Positions 7,392 to 16,751 are shown, numbered from the stretch's first letter. The stretch is 42,422 nt of DNA from UBA1189 sp045612925 (GCA_045612925.1 JAZKZX010000009.1:1-42422); one strand, 5' to 3'. The notes: a model not told the origin generated them from the sequence alone. Program-made: numbers and translations.

Positions 7392-10139
7392 TTAATACCA
7401 GTCGACATTGCCGCCTGCGCTGCTGCGCTGGTCGTACTTGAGTGCGTCGGCCAGCATGCTGGAGTTGGCGCGGATGCTGAAGTTGTATGACTTGTAGGGC
7501 TTGAGCACGATACCGCATGACATGCTGAAGCAGTGGAGGTCGCGGCTGATGTTCATGGTCGTGGTGGTGAGCTCCTTGTCGGTGAAGTCCCAACCGGAAG
7601 AGAAGTTGATGTTCCACTTGTTGGTGAGCTTCATATTGCCCGAGAAGTTCATGTTCTGCGTCAGCATATAGGGGTAGCGCATGTTCTTTTCGTTGATCTC
7701 GGCTGCGGTGTTCTCACGCATGCTGACACCATACGATACGGAGAATGACCAGGGGAGGGAGAAGGCCATATAGCCGTCTTCGTCGACCTCTACATCGCCA
7801 CCACTGCTGCCGCGGCTGTCTATGGATGCTCGCTTGTTGGGGGCTGCATGGGCTGTTGCCGAACTTAATCCGCCTTCGTCTTCTTCGTCATCGCTCGGGT
7901 GGAGCAACTGGTCTATCTTCTCCTTCCACTTCTTCCAGGTACCATTGTTGAAGGTGTAGGAGAAGTTTTGGCTCATGCCCTGGAAGCGCCCGAAGCGGCC
8001 GTACGACCATTCGGTGCGGTCGCCTACGACGACACGCCCATTCTCATTGAACTCGTACGCATAGGTCGCCCATACGGAGTTGAGGCTGAAGGTGTAGTTC
8101 TTCGTCAGCTTCAGACGGATACGGGTAGAGAGGTTACTCCACGGCTTGGTCTCGGCCGCCATGTTGTATGAGATGCTTCCACCGAGCTCATCGATGAGGC
8201 TTATCTTGCGCACACCCGTGGAGTCACGATCTGTATTGATCTTCATCTCTACATTGTTCGATACATTGAGGTTGATGCTGCCCGATTTGCCTTTGCCTGG
8301 TACGCCATAGAGTGAGCCGGCATAGGGTGAGTAGTCTACGGTGCGCACCTCACCCCTGGCGTCGGTGTAGGTGTATGACTTGTAATATCCGTAGCGGGCA
8401 TCGCCAAAGTCGGGGGTGAGGCTATAGCTCACCGAAGGGGTGAGTACATGGCGTATCATCTGCACCTTCTTGCCGATGAGGGGCTTGTAGAAACCGTATA
8501 GCTTGGTGTTGGCGCTGATGGAAAGGTTGTAGTTGTATACGCGGTTGAAGCCGTAGGTGGTGTCGCGCACCTCTTTCATGCGCTCTTCGTCCCACATGCG
8601 GTCGATCTTGTAGCTATACCAACGCTCGGTATAGTTGAACGATGGGGTGATGTTGATGTACTTGAAGGCGGTGAAGGTGGCGCTGATGGGGATGGAGTGC
8701 TTCACACCATTGCGCCAGTCCTTGAAGATGTTCTTCTCTAAGATCTCGCTCTCCTTGGCGGTGATGCTATTGCTGAGCGAACCGGTATAGGTGAACGAAA
8801 TCTTTTCATACCACTTCTCCTCACCGAGGACCTTCTTTCGTTTGAAGGGGTATATGCGGCTTACCGACCAGTTGAGCGAGGGCAGCGTGACAGAGAGGGT
8901 AGAGTCGCGCATGTTTTGTGAGATGTTGAACGAGCTCGAAATGTTGAGCTTCTGGTCGGGGAAGCTGCGCGAGTAACTCATGCTCGAGGTGCGTATGCTC
9001 TGCGAGGTGAGGGCGGGGTTGTACATGCTCGACAGGTTGTTGCGCTCAAAGTTGGATGTGGCGTAGTTGACGCTGGCCGAGAAGTTCTGGTTGGGGTTGG
9101 CCTTGGCGTCTTGGCGATGGCTCCATACGATCTTGAAGTTTTTTGATACGGAGTAGTCGGGCATATTCTTCTCTCCCGTTTTGGTCACCATATAGCTGAG
9201 GTTGACATTGCCGGAGTACTTGTATCGCTTGCGGTAGTTGGATATCGCGCTTGTCCCCCACGAGCCTTTCGTGAAGATTTCTCCCGTGAGCTTAAGGTCT
9301 ACCAAATCGCTGATGGCAAAGTAGTATCCTCCGTCGCGAAGGTAGAAACCGCGCTCCAACTCATCGCCATACGAGGGCATGATGAAGCCTGACGAATATT
9401 CCTTGGTGAAGGGGAAGAATCCGAAGGGGAGTGCGATGGGAAGAGGTACATCGGCTACCACGAGGTAGGCTGGGCCAAAGACTACATCTTGATTGGGGCG
9501 CATCTTGGCACGGGTGAGCGATAGGTAGAAGTGAGGGTGTTCATGGTCTTCGCAAGTGGTGTAGCGTCCGTTGCGGATATAGAACTCTTCGTTGGGACCC
9601 TTCTTGACGGTGTTGCTGGTCATATATCCCTCGCCCTGCTGCGTGGTGACATTGTTGATGAATCCCTTGCGCGACTTGAAGTTGTAGCTCATGGTCTCTG
9701 ACTCGTAGGGGGTGTCGCCATCGGCAAACACGGGGCGCCCAGTCACGGTGCCCAAGGAGTCGGAGGTGCCTTGGGCATATACGGTGGAGGTCTCCAGGTC
9801 TATGGTGATCTCGTTGGCCTTGAGCTCAATCTGCTGATAGTTTACCTGCCCCGAGCCATAGAGGTAGGCATTGCCGTTCTTGTACCATACCATGGAGTCT
9901 TGTGACTGGTATACGACGGGTGCTTCGAGATCGTCGCGCTTCTTGGGTATCGTGTCGCTACCTACGGTGTCGGTGAGTGCCGTGAGGGTGGTGTCTGCTG
10001 CAGTGATGGCAGGGGGTGTCAATACCGAGTCGGGGGTGGCTATGGGGGATAGCATCCTTGCTCGCTGAGCCAGCGAACAAAGCGGAAATGCCATGGCCAT
10101 GACCGACAATAGGATATATTTGTGCAACCTTGCTCTCAT
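7392..10139 (-). CDS. lptD: LPS assembly outer membrane protein LptD
   Basis: LptD is the outer membrane beta-barrel that inserts lipopolysaccharide into the outer leaflet. This 915-residue protein has a signal peptide (about residues 1-25), a low-complexity Thr/Asp-rich linker, an OstA/LptA-like periplasmic beta-jellyroll (about 75-185: VYQSQDSMVWYKNGNAYLYG, later LKANEITIDLE), and then a long barrel of alternating aromatic strands ending in an aromatic residue (DWY). The sequence PLPIALPFGFFPFTKEYSSG is typical of the Bacteroidota form. An acidic, disordered insert (SDDEEDEGG) interrupts the barrel near residue 745. It follows the GH10-like gene by 51 bases and has its own -7 box, so it can be transcribed alone as well as by read-through. 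Confidence 0.9.
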   Translation of the reverse strand: MRARLHKYILLSVMAMAFPLCSLAQRARMLSPIATPDSVLTPPAITAADTTLTALTDTVGSDTIPKKRDDLEAPVVYQSQDSMVWYKNGNAYLYGSGQVNYQQIELKANEITIDLETSTVYAQGTSDSLGTVTGRPVFADGDTPYESETMSYNFKSRKGFINNVTTQQGEGYMTSNTVKKGPNEEFYIRNGRYTTCEDHEHPHFYLSLTRAKMRPNQDVVFGPAYLVVADVPLPIALPFGFFPFTKEYSSGFIMPSYGDELERGFYLRDGGYYFAISDLVDLKLTGEIFTKGSWGTSAISNYRKRYKYSGNVNLSYMVTKTGEKNMPDYSVSKNFKIVWSHRQDAKANPNQNFSASVNYATSNFERNNLSSMYNPALTSQSIRTSSMSYSRSFPDQKLNISSSFNISQNMRDSTLSVTLPSLNWSVSRIYPFKRKKVLGEEKWYEKISFTYTGSLSNSITAKESEILEKNIFKDWRNGVKHSIPISATFTAFKYINITPSFNYTERWYSYKIDRMWDEERMKEVRDTTYGFNRVYNYNLSISANTKLYGFYKPLIGKKVQMIRHVLTPSVSYSLTPDFGDARYGYYKSYTYTDARGEVRTVDYSPYAGSLYGVPGKGKSGSINLNVSNNVEMKINTDRDSTGVRKISLIDELGGSISYNMAAETKPWSNLSTRIRLKLTKNYTFSLNSVWATYAYEFNENGRVVVGDRTEWSYGRFGRFQGMSQNFSYTFNNGTWKKWKEKIDQLLHPSDDEEDEGGLSSATAHAAPNKRASIDSRGSSGGDVEVDEDGYMAFSLPWSFSVSYGVSMRENTAAEINEKNMRYPYMLTQNMNFSGNMKLTNKWNINFSSGWDFTDKELTTTTMNISRDLHCFSMSCGIVLKPYKSYNFSIRANSSMLADALKYDQRSSAGGNVDWY

Positions 10140-10157
10140 CTGCCTTGATTAAAACGC

Positions 10158-10165
10158 CAAAGGTA
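10158..10165 (-). promoter_or_regulatory. -7 box of lptD
   Basis: On the minus strand this is TACCTTTG. No good TTTG lies at the -33 distance, so activity may be weak or factor-dependent. The start near 10151 would leave a leader of about 12 bases. Confidence 0.5.
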
Positions 10166-10190
10166 GTAAAATCATACGAATAACGATCGT

Positions 10191-11687
10191 TTACAACTTT
10201 ATTTTCTCCTTCTTGCTCTTTGATTCATTGTGTAAGCGGTCGAGGGCAGTGACCACATAGGTGTACTTTGTGGTGCCTCCTTGATAGGTGAGGGGGAAGA
10301 AGGTGCTTTGTGTAAAGCCCATAATCTTGGTGGCATCGTTGAGGTTGACCTTTTCGCCCTTGGCAAAGCGGTATACCACATACTTGACGGGGCGATTCAT
10401 CTCCTTCTTGTACTTGGGGGCTGTCCAGCAGAGCACGGGACCATCATTGGTCCATATCACATCAAGTTTCTTTACCCTCTTGGGGGCTTTGTGGTCTATA
10501 AAGGGGTACTCGGGTTGCAATGCCAACCACTGGTGATACTCCTCGCTGAGTGCTGTGGCATATCCTCCTACATTGTCGGCTACGGCACTTGCAGGCCATT
10601 GGCAACTGCCGCTTATGCTCTCGTAGCTGCGCTGGAGCTCCATCTTGCGTGCCTGTTGGTGCTTGCCGGGGGTTGATGCATCGGCAGCTTTTACGGTGCG
10701 CATCACATCTTGACCGATGTAGAGGGGGCGTCCTGTAGCATGCTCGGCCCACCAGGCTACGAGGGTCTCATAGTCGGCAGCCTTGTGCCCGATCTCCCAG
10801 TAGACTTGTGGTATGGTGTAGTCGACCCATCCCTTGTCTATCCAAAGGAGGATATCGGCATAGAGGTCATCGTAGTTTTGCAGGCCATTGGTGGCGCTGC
10901 CTTCGGGGTCGCTCTTTTGGTTACGGTAGATGCCGAAGGGCGAGATGCCAAACTTGACCCAGGGCTTTACGCTGCGTATAGTGTGGTGTAGCTGCTCTAC
11001 GAGGAGGTTTACATTGTCGCGTCGCCAGTCGCCCTTGTCGGTAAAGCCGCGTGGGTCGGTGTGGAACGAGTGCTCATCATCAAACTCTAATCCAGGTACG
11101 GGGTAGGGGTAGAAGTAGTCGTCGATGTGTAGTCCGTCAATGTCGTAGCGCTTGACGATATCGGTCACGATGGTGCAGATGTAGTCGCGATTTTCCTGTA
11201 GGGCGGGGTTGAAGATGAGCATGCCATCGTACTGTACAAAGCGCTCGGGATTGCTCTTGTAGGGGTGCTTCAGTCCGAGCTCCTTGGTACCCTTGGTCTT
11301 GGCGCGATAGGGGTTTATCCATGCGTGTAGCTCCATGCCACGGCGGTGACACTCATCGATCATCCACTGCAGGGGGTCCCAGTAGGGGTCGGGGGCTACG
11401 CCTTGCTGCCCTGTGAGGTAGCGGCTCCATGGTTCGTAGTAGCTCATGTAGAGGGCATCAGCCTCGGGGCGCACCTGAAAGATGATGGCGTTGATGCCTG
11501 CCTCTTGCAGCGCATTGAGCTGTGTGGTCAGTGTCTGCTGCAACTCTGTGGTGGACATGCCGATGAACTGTCCGTTGACAGCTTGTATCCATGCACCGCG
11601 AAACTCGCGCTTGAGTGGCTCGGAGGCTTGGGTCGGTAGGTGACTTGCTAATAGCAACAACAGCAAAGGTAGGAGGTATCTTCTCAT
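10191..11687 (-). CDS. secreted GH10-like glycosyl hydrolase (GHL10/DUF187)
   Basis: This 498-residue protein has a signal peptide (MRRYLLPLLLLLLASHLPTQA) followed by a TIM-barrel domain of the GHL10 family (YngK-like): REFRGAWIQAVNGQFIG, QVRPEADALY, the conserved DIDGLHIDDYFYPYP, and KFGISPFGIYRN, over about residues 25-390. The last 100 residues resemble a fibronectin type III fold (VLCWTAPKY, KYTYVVTALD). Family members are predicted carbohydrate hydrolases acting on the cell envelope; a precise substrate is not established. It lies 43 bases after the ATP-grasp gene in a long same-strand block, so it is probably co-transcribed. The start at 11687 places a clean signal peptide at the N-terminus. 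Confidence 0.88.
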   Translation of the reverse strand: MRRYLLPLLLLLLASHLPTQASEPLKREFRGAWIQAVNGQFIGMSTTELQQTLTTQLNALQEAGINAIIFQVRPEADALYMSYYEPWSRYLTGQQGVAPDPYWDPLQWMIDECHRRGMELHAWINPYRAKTKGTKELGLKHPYKSNPERFVQYDGMLIFNPALQENRDYICTIVTDIVKRYDIDGLHIDDYFYPYPVPGLEFDDEHSFHTDPRGFTDKGDWRRDNVNLLVEQLHHTIRSVKPWVKFGISPFGIYRNQKSDPEGSATNGLQNYDDLYADILLWIDKGWVDYTIPQVYWEIGHKAADYETLVAWWAEHATGRPLYIGQDVMRTVKAADASTPGKHQQARKMELQRSYESISGSCQWPASAVADNVGGYATALSEEYHQWLALQPEYPFIDHKAPKRVKKLDVIWTNDGPVLCWTAPKYKKEMNRPVKYVVYRFAKGEKVNLNDATKIMGFTQSTFFPLTYQGGTTKYTYVVTALDRLHNESKSKKEKIKL

Positions 11688-11730
11688 CGTTCTATGTTTT
11701 TATTGCAATAATAATATATCTCTGACAGGC

Positions 11731-12606
11731 CTACAAAAAAGGCTCTGTCGTGTGTCCTATATTCATCACTAATGCCGCAATGGCGTCGGTAGCCTCTTCG
11801 CGGCAGGCCGAGAAGCTGGGCCAGTCGTTGAGGTCGATGAGGCGGGCTATGCCGTCGGTGCCGATGATGGCATCGCCACCATACACGGCCAATGGCGCAT
11901 GGGGTAGGGAGAGGCTGAATGGCTGGCTGATGACATGGCTTGTCTGTGCGCTATGGGGGATACCCGCAGCGTCGGCAAATTTGTCGTAGCCCAACTTGTG
12001 GGCTGGGAGCCAGTAGAAGAAGTCGGTGTCTCGTACAGCGTAAAACTTGATGCACGGCCCCTCGAGGTGCTCCATCACTACAGCGCGGGCAATGCCACGG
12101 GTGTGGAACTGTGCGAGGCACTGGGTGTAGGCTTCGGCATCGGGTACGCGACACACATCATCGGGCTGCTGTGCACAGTCGCCTGTGCGCTTCACCCAGC
12201 AGGGGAAGCTGATGCTTGCGGCTTGTCCGTCAGTCGTAGGGATATCTTCTATATGTCCGTTTGCAGTGTCTACAATCCAGGTCCTCGGAGTGGGGATGCC
12301 CTGCGCGGCACACCACTCGGCCAGTGCAGCACGCTCGACACTGCGTACACCCTCGACGGAGTTGATGACGCGGCACCCTGCCTCTTGCCATGCTTGTAGG
12401 GTTTGCAAGGCTTGCGGTGAGCGGGTCATGTGAAGCACGATGTCGGGCATGGGTGTTGCCGCGGTGAACTCCTCTTCGTGTATGAGGTTTACCTTGTAGT
12501 CAGTCTCTTCCAGTCGCTTGGCTACGGCACGGAGTATCGCTTCGTCCCGTTCGGCCATGCCGGGAGAGTAGCACTTGGCACGAAAGATTCCCAATACAGT
12601 CTTCAT
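11731..12606 (-). CDS. ATP-grasp ligase-like protein of unknown substrate
   Basis: This 291-residue cytoplasmic protein looks like an ATP-grasp enzyme: an N-terminal domain with a short beta-strand start (MKTVLGIFRAKCY), a central ATP-binding lysine strand (FPCWVKRTGDCAQQ), the second ATP-binding stretch (RAVVMEHLEGPCIKFYAV) and the metal-binding end motif (IARLIDLNDWPSFSACREEA), where Asp and Asn sit where magnesium ligands are expected. ATP-grasp enzymes join a carboxylate, through an acyl phosphate, to an amine or thiol. Its first four bases overlap the stop of the nucleotidyltransferase, so the two are translationally coupled and probably act on the same molecule. I do not recognise a named family; function is not assigned. 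Confidence 0.75.
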   Translation of the reverse strand: MKTVLGIFRAKCYSPGMAERDEAILRAVAKRLEETDYKVNLIHEEEFTAATPMPDIVLHMTRSPQALQTLQAWQEAGCRVINSVEGVRSVERAALAEWCAAQGIPTPRTWIVDTANGHIEDIPTTDGQAASISFPCWVKRTGDCAQQPDDVCRVPDAEAYTQCLAQFHTRGIARAVVMEHLEGPCIKFYAVRDTDFFYWLPAHKLGYDKFADAAGIPHSAQTSHVISQPFSLSLPHAPLAVYGGDAIIGTDGIARLIDLNDWPSFSACREEATDAIAALVMNIGHTTEPFL

Positions 12607-13307
12607 TGCCAGTCTTGAATGAGTTGTTCTGCCTTGAGGATGTCAGTGCAGTGGTCTACATCGATAATCTTGCTGAAGGGGTATGCCTTGAGGTGTAGTC
12701 CATCGGCCACGAGCTGACGCTGGAAGTTACGCATGCGTGCTTTGCCCTCGGCGATGCAGCGTGAGAGCGTGTCGAGCGACTTGCGTGTGAGGCAATAGAT
12801 GCCCCCCGACACATGATTGCAGCGCTCCTCCTTCGTGTCGCAGAAGTTGGTGATGGTGAGGTCATCGGCGGTCTGCACATAGAGCGGCTTCTCATCGTCG
12901 ACATAGGTGGTGACTGCCATCAGTCCATCCAGTGTGGCCTCGCAGAAGGTGTTGATATACCTTGCAAACTCCTTCTCGGCGAAGATGGTGTCGACGGTGG
13001 TGAGGCAGAAGCGCTCTTCTGTGGCGAGGTAGTCGCGTATGGCGTAGAGGCTATGCATCGAGCTGGGGGTCGACTTCACCACGATATCAAGCGGCACGGG
13101 TAGCGAGAGCTCGTGCAGGTAGGCCTGTGTAGCCTCGTGCTGGGCGTTGGTGATGACGACGATGCGTGTGGCTCCATTGGCTATGAATACGCGGATGAGG
13201 CGCCCGATGAGCGTCTCACCTTGTATGCGCACCAAGGGCTTGGGTACTTCGCATCCCTCTTGTGCCAGTCGTGAACCTTCGCCTGCAGCGAGTATAGCGT
13301 AGAGCAT
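12603..13307 (-). CDS. sugar/alcohol-phosphate nucleotidyltransferase
   Basis: The 234-residue protein has the NTP-transferase fold of GlmU, RmlA and LicC: the nucleotide-binding start LAAGEGSRL, the lysine motif VPKPLVRIQGETLI, and a Rossmann-like core with TTVDTIF where the metal-binding Asp lies. Such enzymes make CDP-, UDP- or dTDP-activated sugars or alcohols from NTP and a phosphate ester. The base and acceptor cannot be read from the sequence. It starts ten bases after pdxA stops and overlaps the ATP-grasp gene by four bases. This gene pair inside a housekeeping operon suggests a conserved two-step modification, but that is inference. Confidence 0.82.
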   Translation of the reverse strand: MLYAILAAGEGSRLAQEGCEVPKPLVRIQGETLIGRLIRVFIANGATRIVVITNAQHEATQAYLHELSLPVPLDIVVKSTPSSMHSLYAIRDYLATEERFCLTTVDTIFAEKEFARYINTFCEATLDGLMAVTTYVDDEKPLYVQTADDLTITNFCDTKEERCNHVSGGIYCLTRKSLDTLSRCIAEGKARMRNFQRQLVADGLHLKAYPFSKIIDVDHCTDILKAEQLIQDWQ

Positions 13308-13316
13308 GTCGGTTTC

Positions 13317-14396
13317 TTAATCCAGTTTCAACTTATCACTATCGTCGCGTTTCTCGAAATAGAGTTTGCGCAGCGGGTTGCGTGTAGCCCCGGCCTCGTG
13401 CTTGCGGTTGCGGTAGATGTCGATAGCCATGTAGAGTGCCTGTCGGAACGAGTCGGGCGATGCCACATTCTTGCCTGCGATATCAAATGCAGTGCCGTGG
13501 TCGGGCGAGGTGCGTATGATGGGCAGTCCGGCGGTGAAGTTCACCCCATTCTCCATGGCTAATGTCTTGAAGGGGATGAGTCCCTGGTCGTGGTACATGG
13601 CGAGCACGCCATCGAAGTGGCTGAATGCGCCACTACCCATGAAGCCATCGGCAGGGTAGGGACCGAAGCAGAGTACACCCTGCTCGCGCATAGTCTTGAT
13701 GGCGGGAGTGATGATGGTCTCTTCTTCGGTGCCAATGACACCACCATCGCCAGCATGTGGGTTGAGTGCCAATACAGCGATGCGGGGTGCACCGATGCCG
13801 AAGTCCCTCTTGAGTGAGGTGTTGAAGATGGTGAGCTTCTCCTGGATGAGTTCCTGTGTGAGTGATGAGGCTACTTTGGTCACGGGGATATGTCCTGTGG
13901 CGAGAGCTACGCGCAGGGTCTCGTTGGCCAGTATCATGAGCGCCTTGTCACCTTCGCCTACACATTGCTCAATGTATTCGGTGTGTCCGGGGAAGGTGAA
14001 ACTCTCTGACTGTATCATCTGCTTGTGTATGGGGGCTGTGATGAGCACATCGTACTTGCCCTCCTTGTATTCGGTCATGGCACGCTCCAGGGCTTCGAAG
14101 GCAGCCTTCCCTGCTTCGCGTGACGGCTTGCCCAGTTCCACTTTCACCTCGTCGTCGTTGCAGTTGACTACATTGAGTCGTCCGGGTACGGCTTCGTCAG
14201 CCGAGTTGATGATGGTAAATGAGGTTTCCAGCTCGAGAGCCTTGCGGTGGTAGGTCATGATTTTGGGTGAGCCATATACGATAGGGGTGCAAAAGTCAAA
14301 TATCGTAGGGTTTTCAAAGGCCTTCAGTATGACTTCGTAGCCTATGCCGTTGACATCGCCTTGTGTGATGCCGATTTTTATCTTGTTCTGTTCCAT
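13317..14396 (-). CDS. pdxA: 4-hydroxythreonine-4-phosphate dehydrogenase
   Basis: PdxA oxidises 4-phosphohydroxy-L-threonine with NAD in the deoxyxylulose 5-phosphate-dependent route to pyridoxal 5-phosphate. The 359-residue protein shows the family start GITQGDVNGIGYEVILKAF, the metal-binding histidines in GHTEY, ALNPHAGDGG and MYHDQGLIPFK, and the late motif IIRTSPDHGTAFDIAG. Length is slightly over the usual 330 because of a basic tail (about residues 335-359). It is 21 bases downstream of the DUF4837 gene and 9 bases upstream of the nucleotidyltransferase gene, in the rlmN operon. Confidence 0.96.
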   Translation of the reverse strand: MEQNKIKIGITQGDVNGIGYEVILKAFENPTIFDFCTPIVYGSPKIMTYHRKALELETSFTIINSADEAVPGRLNVVNCNDDEVKVELGKPSREAGKAAFEALERAMTEYKEGKYDVLITAPIHKQMIQSESFTFPGHTEYIEQCVGEGDKALMILANETLRVALATGHIPVTKVASSLTQELIQEKLTIFNTSLKRDFGIGAPRIAVLALNPHAGDGGVIGTEEETIITPAIKTMREQGVLCFGPYPADGFMGSGAFSHFDGVLAMYHDQGLIPFKTLAMENGVNFTAGLPIIRTSPDHGTAFDIAGKNVASPDSFRQALYMAIDIYRNRKHEAGATRNPLRKLYFEKRDDSDKLKLD

Positions 14397-14417
14397 ATAT
14401 GATATAATAGGGGATTT

Positions 14418-15560
14418 TTATTTTATTTCGGGTTCGATGACAATCTCCTCCAGGCTATACGAGAGGCTGTTCACCTCCTCTTGCTCGGGCAGCTGCACGG
14501 TATATAGTGCTGCTTCCATGCGGCGCATGAGGTCTCGTTTCATTGACTCGGGGGCATAGATGAATGCCTCGGCTACGATGACGCGCCCGTTCACCTCATC
14601 GACGCGCGAGTGCGACACGAAGGGGCCTCCCATGCGGTCGCCCTGCACGCGCCATAGTCCGCGTGCTACCTGGGCATACTTGCCATGTACGGTAGCGTCC
14701 TTCACATACACATAGTCGTGCTGTGTGGTCATGTAGCTCCCTTCGGGTCCGCCGGGTATGTTGGCTTTCATCACCGAGTCGCGCTTGTTGAGGAAATACT
14801 CGAGTGTGAAGGTGTTCTTGTCGGTGTAGGGGTATGAGTAGAGTACGAGGCTCATGCTCTTCTCTATGGTGTTGTTTGATGCCCAGAGGAAGTCTTTGCC
14901 TCTCTTGTACTTGTTGACCTCCCATGGTACCCACACATCGACACCGATGAGCTCTTGTGCGAGTTGTGATATGGTGGGATTGTGCTTCTCGCGCAGATTA
15001 TTGATTTCGCGGTTCATCTCGGCCTTGGTGAAGAAGTCGATGATCGCTTGTGCATTGTCCTCGACATACTGTGCCAGGCTTGCCTCGTCGGGGGCTTGCA
15101 GTGTCATCACCATTTGGGGGTATGAGTATACATCGCGTGCAAACTTGAGTTTGGGCTGTGTGTAGATATTTTGGATATCTACCTTGATGATGTTGCGCAT
15201 GATGCGGAACATGTTGCTGCTCATGCCACTGGGGTTGACGCGTGTGATGCGGAACGAGCGTTCCGACTGGGGCAGCCCCGGCACATCAGTGTCGAGCACA
15301 TTGAACACGGCGCGTCCCAAGGGTCGTTCCCACTGCTCATCGTCCATGACCACGAGCATCTCGTAGGGGAGGCCTGTGGCGTCGGGCATCATGAAGCTCT
15401 TCTTGCTTTTCTTCTTGGCGGCCTTGGCGGTCGTCTGCTTCTTGGTGTTTTCCTTCTTAGTTACCTCTTGCGCCTTCTCCTGCTCAAGTTTGCCGTTGCC
15501 ACAGCTTGCCATGCACAGAGCGATGAAGCAAGTGACGATATAGACGATACTCTTTCTCAT
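14418..15560 (-). CDS. DUF4837 lipoprotein
   Basis: This 380-residue protein has a type II signal peptide with a lipobox (CFIALCMASC, Cys near residue 20), so it should be a lipoprotein. A lysine-rich linker (about 25-55) leads to the DUF4837 domain, recognisable from LPYEMLVVMDDEQWERPLGRAVFNVLDTDVPGLPQSERSF and the later IGVDVWVPWEVNKYKRGKDFLWASNN region. The domain family is Bacteroidota-specific and has no known function. The gene lies 6 bases after rlmN and 21 bases before pdxA. The same gene order is one I associate with other Bacteroidales, from memory. Confidence 0.8.
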   Translation of the reverse strand: MRKSIVYIVTCFIALCMASCGNGKLEQEKAQEVTKKENTKKQTTAKAAKKKSKKSFMMPDATGLPYEMLVVMDDEQWERPLGRAVFNVLDTDVPGLPQSERSFRITRVNPSGMSSNMFRIMRNIIKVDIQNIYTQPKLKFARDVYSYPQMVMTLQAPDEASLAQYVEDNAQAIIDFFTKAEMNREINNLREKHNPTISQLAQELIGVDVWVPWEVNKYKRGKDFLWASNNTIEKSMSLVLYSYPYTDKNTFTLEYFLNKRDSVMKANIPGGPEGSYMTTQHDYVYVKDATVHGKYAQVARGLWRVQGDRMGGPFVSHSRVDEVNGRVIVAEAFIYAPESMKRDLMRRMEAALYTVQLPEQEEVNSLSYSLEEIVIEPEIK

Positions 15561-15566
15561 ATATAC

Positions 15567-16610
15567 TTATTGGTTATCGGGTTGATTTTTGAGTTTCTTG
15601 GTCGATAGCATACCACATGCGGCATAGATGTCTTCGCCGCGTGAGGCTCGTATGGTGGTGAATAGTCCGTGTCGTGTGAGGTAGTCGCGGAATGCTACCA
15701 TGCGCTCCATGGGTACGCCGTCGAGCTCCGAGTCGGGGATGGCGTGGAAGCGTATGAGGTTGATGCGGCACTGCAGTCCGTCGAGCAGGTGTACCAGCTT
15801 GCGTGCGTCGGCCAGTGTGTCGTTCACTCCGTCGAAGAGGATATACTCGAACGACAGTCGGCGTTGTCCCGTGAAGTCGTACCCCTTGAGTACCTCTACC
15901 ATCTCACTGATGGAGTAGATGCGCTCGGCAGGCATCAGCTGTGAGCGCAGCTGTGGGGTGGGGGCGTGGAGGCTTATGGCGAGGTGGCATTCGCTCTCGT
16001 CGAGGAAGCGCTTGAGGTTGCCTTTGACGCCTACGGTAGATAGGGTGATGCGTCGGGGGCTCCATGCCATGAGCTTGGGGTCGGTAATGAGGCGCAGTGC
16101 CTTGAGCACCTCGTCGGTATTGTCGAGCGGCTCGCCCATGCCCATCATCACCACATTGGTGAGCGATGCACTTTCGGGTATGGCATAGAACTGGTTCAGT
16201 ATCTCTCCAGCAGTGAGGTGTGCGCTGAAGCCCTGTCGGCCTGTCATGCAGAAGGCACAGTGCATCTTACATCCTACCTGTGACGACACGCATAGTGTAG
16301 CTCTATCGTTGTCGGGGATGTATACCGCCTCCACGAACTGTCCTTCGCGTATCTTGAATAGGTACTTGATGGTGCCGTCTACCGAGTGTACGGCCTCTAC
16401 GGGGTCGCTGATGCCCACTTCGTAGTGTTGGCTCAGCTGTTCGCGATGCTTGAGCGAGAGGTTGGTCATGTCGGCTATCGAGCGTGCTCGCTTCACGTAC
16501 ACCCATTCCATCATCTGGCGTGCCGCAAAGCTTGGCATACCCATCTCCTTCGCCACCGCTTGCATCTCGGCGAGATCCATTCCTATCAGTCGTTTCTTAG
16601 TGCTATCCAC
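15567..16610 (-). CDS. rlmN: dual-specificity rRNA/tRNA methyltransferase RlmN
   Basis: RlmN is a radical SAM enzyme that methylates C2 of A2503 in 23S rRNA and A37 in some tRNAs. The 347-residue protein contains the iron-sulfur motif CKMHCAFCMTG (Cys-x3-Cys-x2-Cys), the GMGEPLDN motif and the C-terminal catalytic cysteine in DIYAACGML. An N-terminal helical domain precedes the radical SAM barrel. It is the first gene of a long minus-strand unit with a strong promoter at 16631-16662 and a leader of about 15 bases. Confidence 0.96.
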   Translation of the reverse strand: MDSTKKRLIGMDLAEMQAVAKEMGMPSFAARQMMEWVYVKRARSIADMTNLSLKHREQLSQHYEVGISDPVEAVHSVDGTIKYLFKIREGQFVEAVYIPDNDRATLCVSSQVGCKMHCAFCMTGRQGFSAHLTAGEILNQFYAIPESASLTNVVMMGMGEPLDNTDEVLKALRLITDPKLMAWSPRRITLSTVGVKGNLKRFLDESECHLAISLHAPTPQLRSQLMPAERIYSISEMVEVLKGYDFTGQRRLSFEYILFDGVNDTLADARKLVHLLDGLQCRINLIRFHAIPDSELDGVPMERMVAFRDYLTRHGLFTTIRASRGEDIYAACGMLSTKKLKNQPDNQ

Positions 16611-16630
16611 GATTCTTGTATTTTAATCAA

Positions 16631-16662
16631 CAAAGGTATGATTTTTTTGGTTTACCTCCAAA
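16631..16662 (-). promoter_or_regulatory. promoter of the rlmN operon
   Basis: On the minus strand: TTTG (16659-16662), 20 bases, TACCTTTG (16631-16638), an exact consensus match. It lies just after the terminator of the cysteine-rich lipoprotein gene. Confidence 0.8.
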
Positions 16663-16682
16663 TTTTGTTTCTCCGTACGCAT

Positions 16683-16721
16683 GAAAAAAAAGGAGCAATG
16701 GTCGGTCAATAACCATTGCTC
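16683..16721 (-). terminator. terminator of the cysteine-rich lipoprotein gene
   Basis: On the minus strand, GAGCAATGGT and ACCATTGCTC form a ten-base stem with a nine-base loop, followed by CTTTTTTTT. It lies 30 bases after the stop at 16752. Confidence 0.9.
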
Positions 16722-16751
16722 TCTATCCTGTAGGCGGTGCCTATGCGTCGA

